Source of the DNA: Pedobacter sp. W3I1
GTDB taxonomy: Bacteria > Bacteroidota > Bacteroidia > Sphingobacteriales > Sphingobacteriaceae
Assembly (NCBI RefSeq): GCF_030816015.1
Contig: NZ_JAUSXN010000001.1
Coordinates: forward strand, 1,054,001-1,118,000
Length of the DNA stretch: 64,000 bases
Direction: 5' to 3'
The notes under the pieces were generated by a model, which was not told the origin of the DNA, did no database searches, and saw only the letters and a program-made list of their open reading frames with translations. Of this stretch, positions 63,402-64,000 are shown in pieces. Both the position numbers and the translations under genes were made by a program. Numbering within the stretch: position 1 is the first letter of the stretch; each line of letters opens with the position of its first letter.

Positions 63402-64000
63402 TTAAAAAGTAAACGAATATTTTAAGAGAAATGTACGGGCTCTCAAAGGTATATCAAATATGAATAACTGGTTAGAAGTAGAATTTATCTGCTTATAAAC
63501 CTTCTGGGTTATTAAATTGAGGCACTGAAGTTCAAAAAAGCTTTTCCACTTTGTAGGAGCATATTTTACATTCATATCCAAAAAAATATTGTGCATGGGT
63601 TGTTGTAATTGCTGTTTGTACAAAGTGAAATTATAAGTCACATTGTACGATAGTTTTTGGTTTAACTGATGTTGCCAGGTAGATTTTAACTTCTCGATAT
63701 TGGTAGTGTTTACAGTTTTACCATTTACTGTACTTTGCTCGTTTATAAATCTTGAAAGCTCTCCACTCACCGAAACTGTAATTTTATTAAATATTTTTTT
63801 TCTGGCAGTTAACGTGGCAGCTATACTTTTAATGTTGAAAGGCAGAATCTCGTCGTTATAAAAATTAAAACCCCTTTGTAGGCTAGTATTGGCATTTGCC
63901 GAGATATTTAATGAAGCAAAATATAAATATTTAGAAATATTGCCACCCAAAGAGTATTTTTTTGCGGTATTGTTAAAATTAATAGCAGTAGATTTTGTTA
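63402..64000 (-). CDS. outer membrane beta-barrel protein (TonB-dependent receptor-like), 5' partial
   Basis: The frame continues through the right window edge, so only the last 199 codons or so are seen. Amphipathic strands rich in aromatic residues (YLYFASLNISANANTSLQRG; KLSYNVTYNFTLYKQQL; FFELQCLNLITQKVYK) end in FLLKYSFTF, with a C-terminal Phe as in outer-membrane barrels. It fits the barrel end of the outer membrane beta-barrel/TonB-dependent receptor families that lack SusD partners. Substrate and true length lie outside the window. Confidence 0.7.
   Translation of the reverse strand, partial: TKSTAINFNNTAKKYSLGGNISKYLYFASLNISANANTSLQRGFNFYNDEILPFNIKSIAATLTARKKIFNKITVSVSGELSRFINEQSTVNGKTVNTTNIEKLKSTWQHQLNQKLSYNVTYNFTLYKQQLQQPMHNIFLDMNVKYAPTKWKSFFELQCLNLITQKVYKQINSTSNQLFIFDIPLRARTFLLKYSFTF

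Noticed and set aside
1..64000. tRNA, rRNA or riboswitch genes
   Set aside because: I looked for T-loop motifs, conserved rRNA blocks and known riboswitch cores and recognised none, but a covariance search was not possible.

Overview
The window is chromosomal DNA of a Bacteroidota bacterium, most likely a Pedobacter-like member of the Sphingobacteriaceae. The evidence is an AT-rich genome with SusC/SusD genes, a type IX secretion (T9SS) giant adhesin followed by PorP/SprF and OmpA genes, LytTR two-component genes, TAnnTTTG-type -7 boxes, DUF983/DUF2461/DUF4241/DUF4302 families, few Shine-Dalgarno sites, and many short intergenic repeats containing GTCATCCTGAGC..TGTCGAAGG. No rRNA, tRNA, CRISPR array or intact transposase was seen. 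This is a reading by eye; no search or alignment program was run.

Layout. 1-7.2 kb: a SusCD outer-membrane uptake operon (SusC cut by the window start) with a zinc metallopeptidase lipoprotein and a DUF4302 lipoprotein. 7.3-10.2 kb: small secreted protein, CSMC membrane protein plus DUF983, DUF2461 and an OmpA lipoprotein. 10.2-11.1 kb: a nest of intergenic repeats. 11.1-13.7 kb: a STAND-like NTPase on the minus strand. 13.9-30.5 kb: a T9SS surface module, made of a 4487-residue adhesin with tandem duplications, PorP/SprF, and an OmpA/PD40 anchor protein split by a one-base frameshift.

30.7-37.0 kb is the most unusual part. A full-length LanB-type dehydratase is followed by a LytS-type kinase and a LytTR regulator on the other strand. 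A 47-residue Ser/Thr-rich, cysteine-free peptide gene lies between kinase and regulator. A promoter pattern (GGTTTYGTSTAA-like repeats 22 bp apart, then TGTAAAAAAAT, then ATCTTTA starting exactly 34 bp after it) occurs upstream of the peptide and again upstream of 36.0 kb, where a gene of unknown function precedes a stand-alone HsdR-N nuclease-like gene. I read this as a small, possibly cyclase-free RiPP locus with its own regulon.

37.1-48.0 kb: htpG, a 1.3-kb repeat region holding a 497-bp MITE-like element with terminal inverted repeats and an 8-bp target duplication, DUF4241, a receiver protein, a BadF-type sugar kinase and an MFP-RND-TolC efflux operon. 48.4-64 kb: M61 peptidase, TonB-C-like protein, small outer-membrane protein, acyl-CoA ligase, thioredoxin-like gene (split), gamma-glutamyltransferase, GAF protein, DUF885 peptidase (split), OmpA protein and the end of an outer-membrane barrel gene.

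Two patterns cross the right half. First, three genes (28.5, 53.5 and 59.7 kb) are each split by what looks like one extra A in an A-run. Second, both the thioredoxin-like gene and the DUF885 gene sit between an intact gene and a decayed copy of that same gene's 3' end, which suggests single-crossover insertion of foreign segments.
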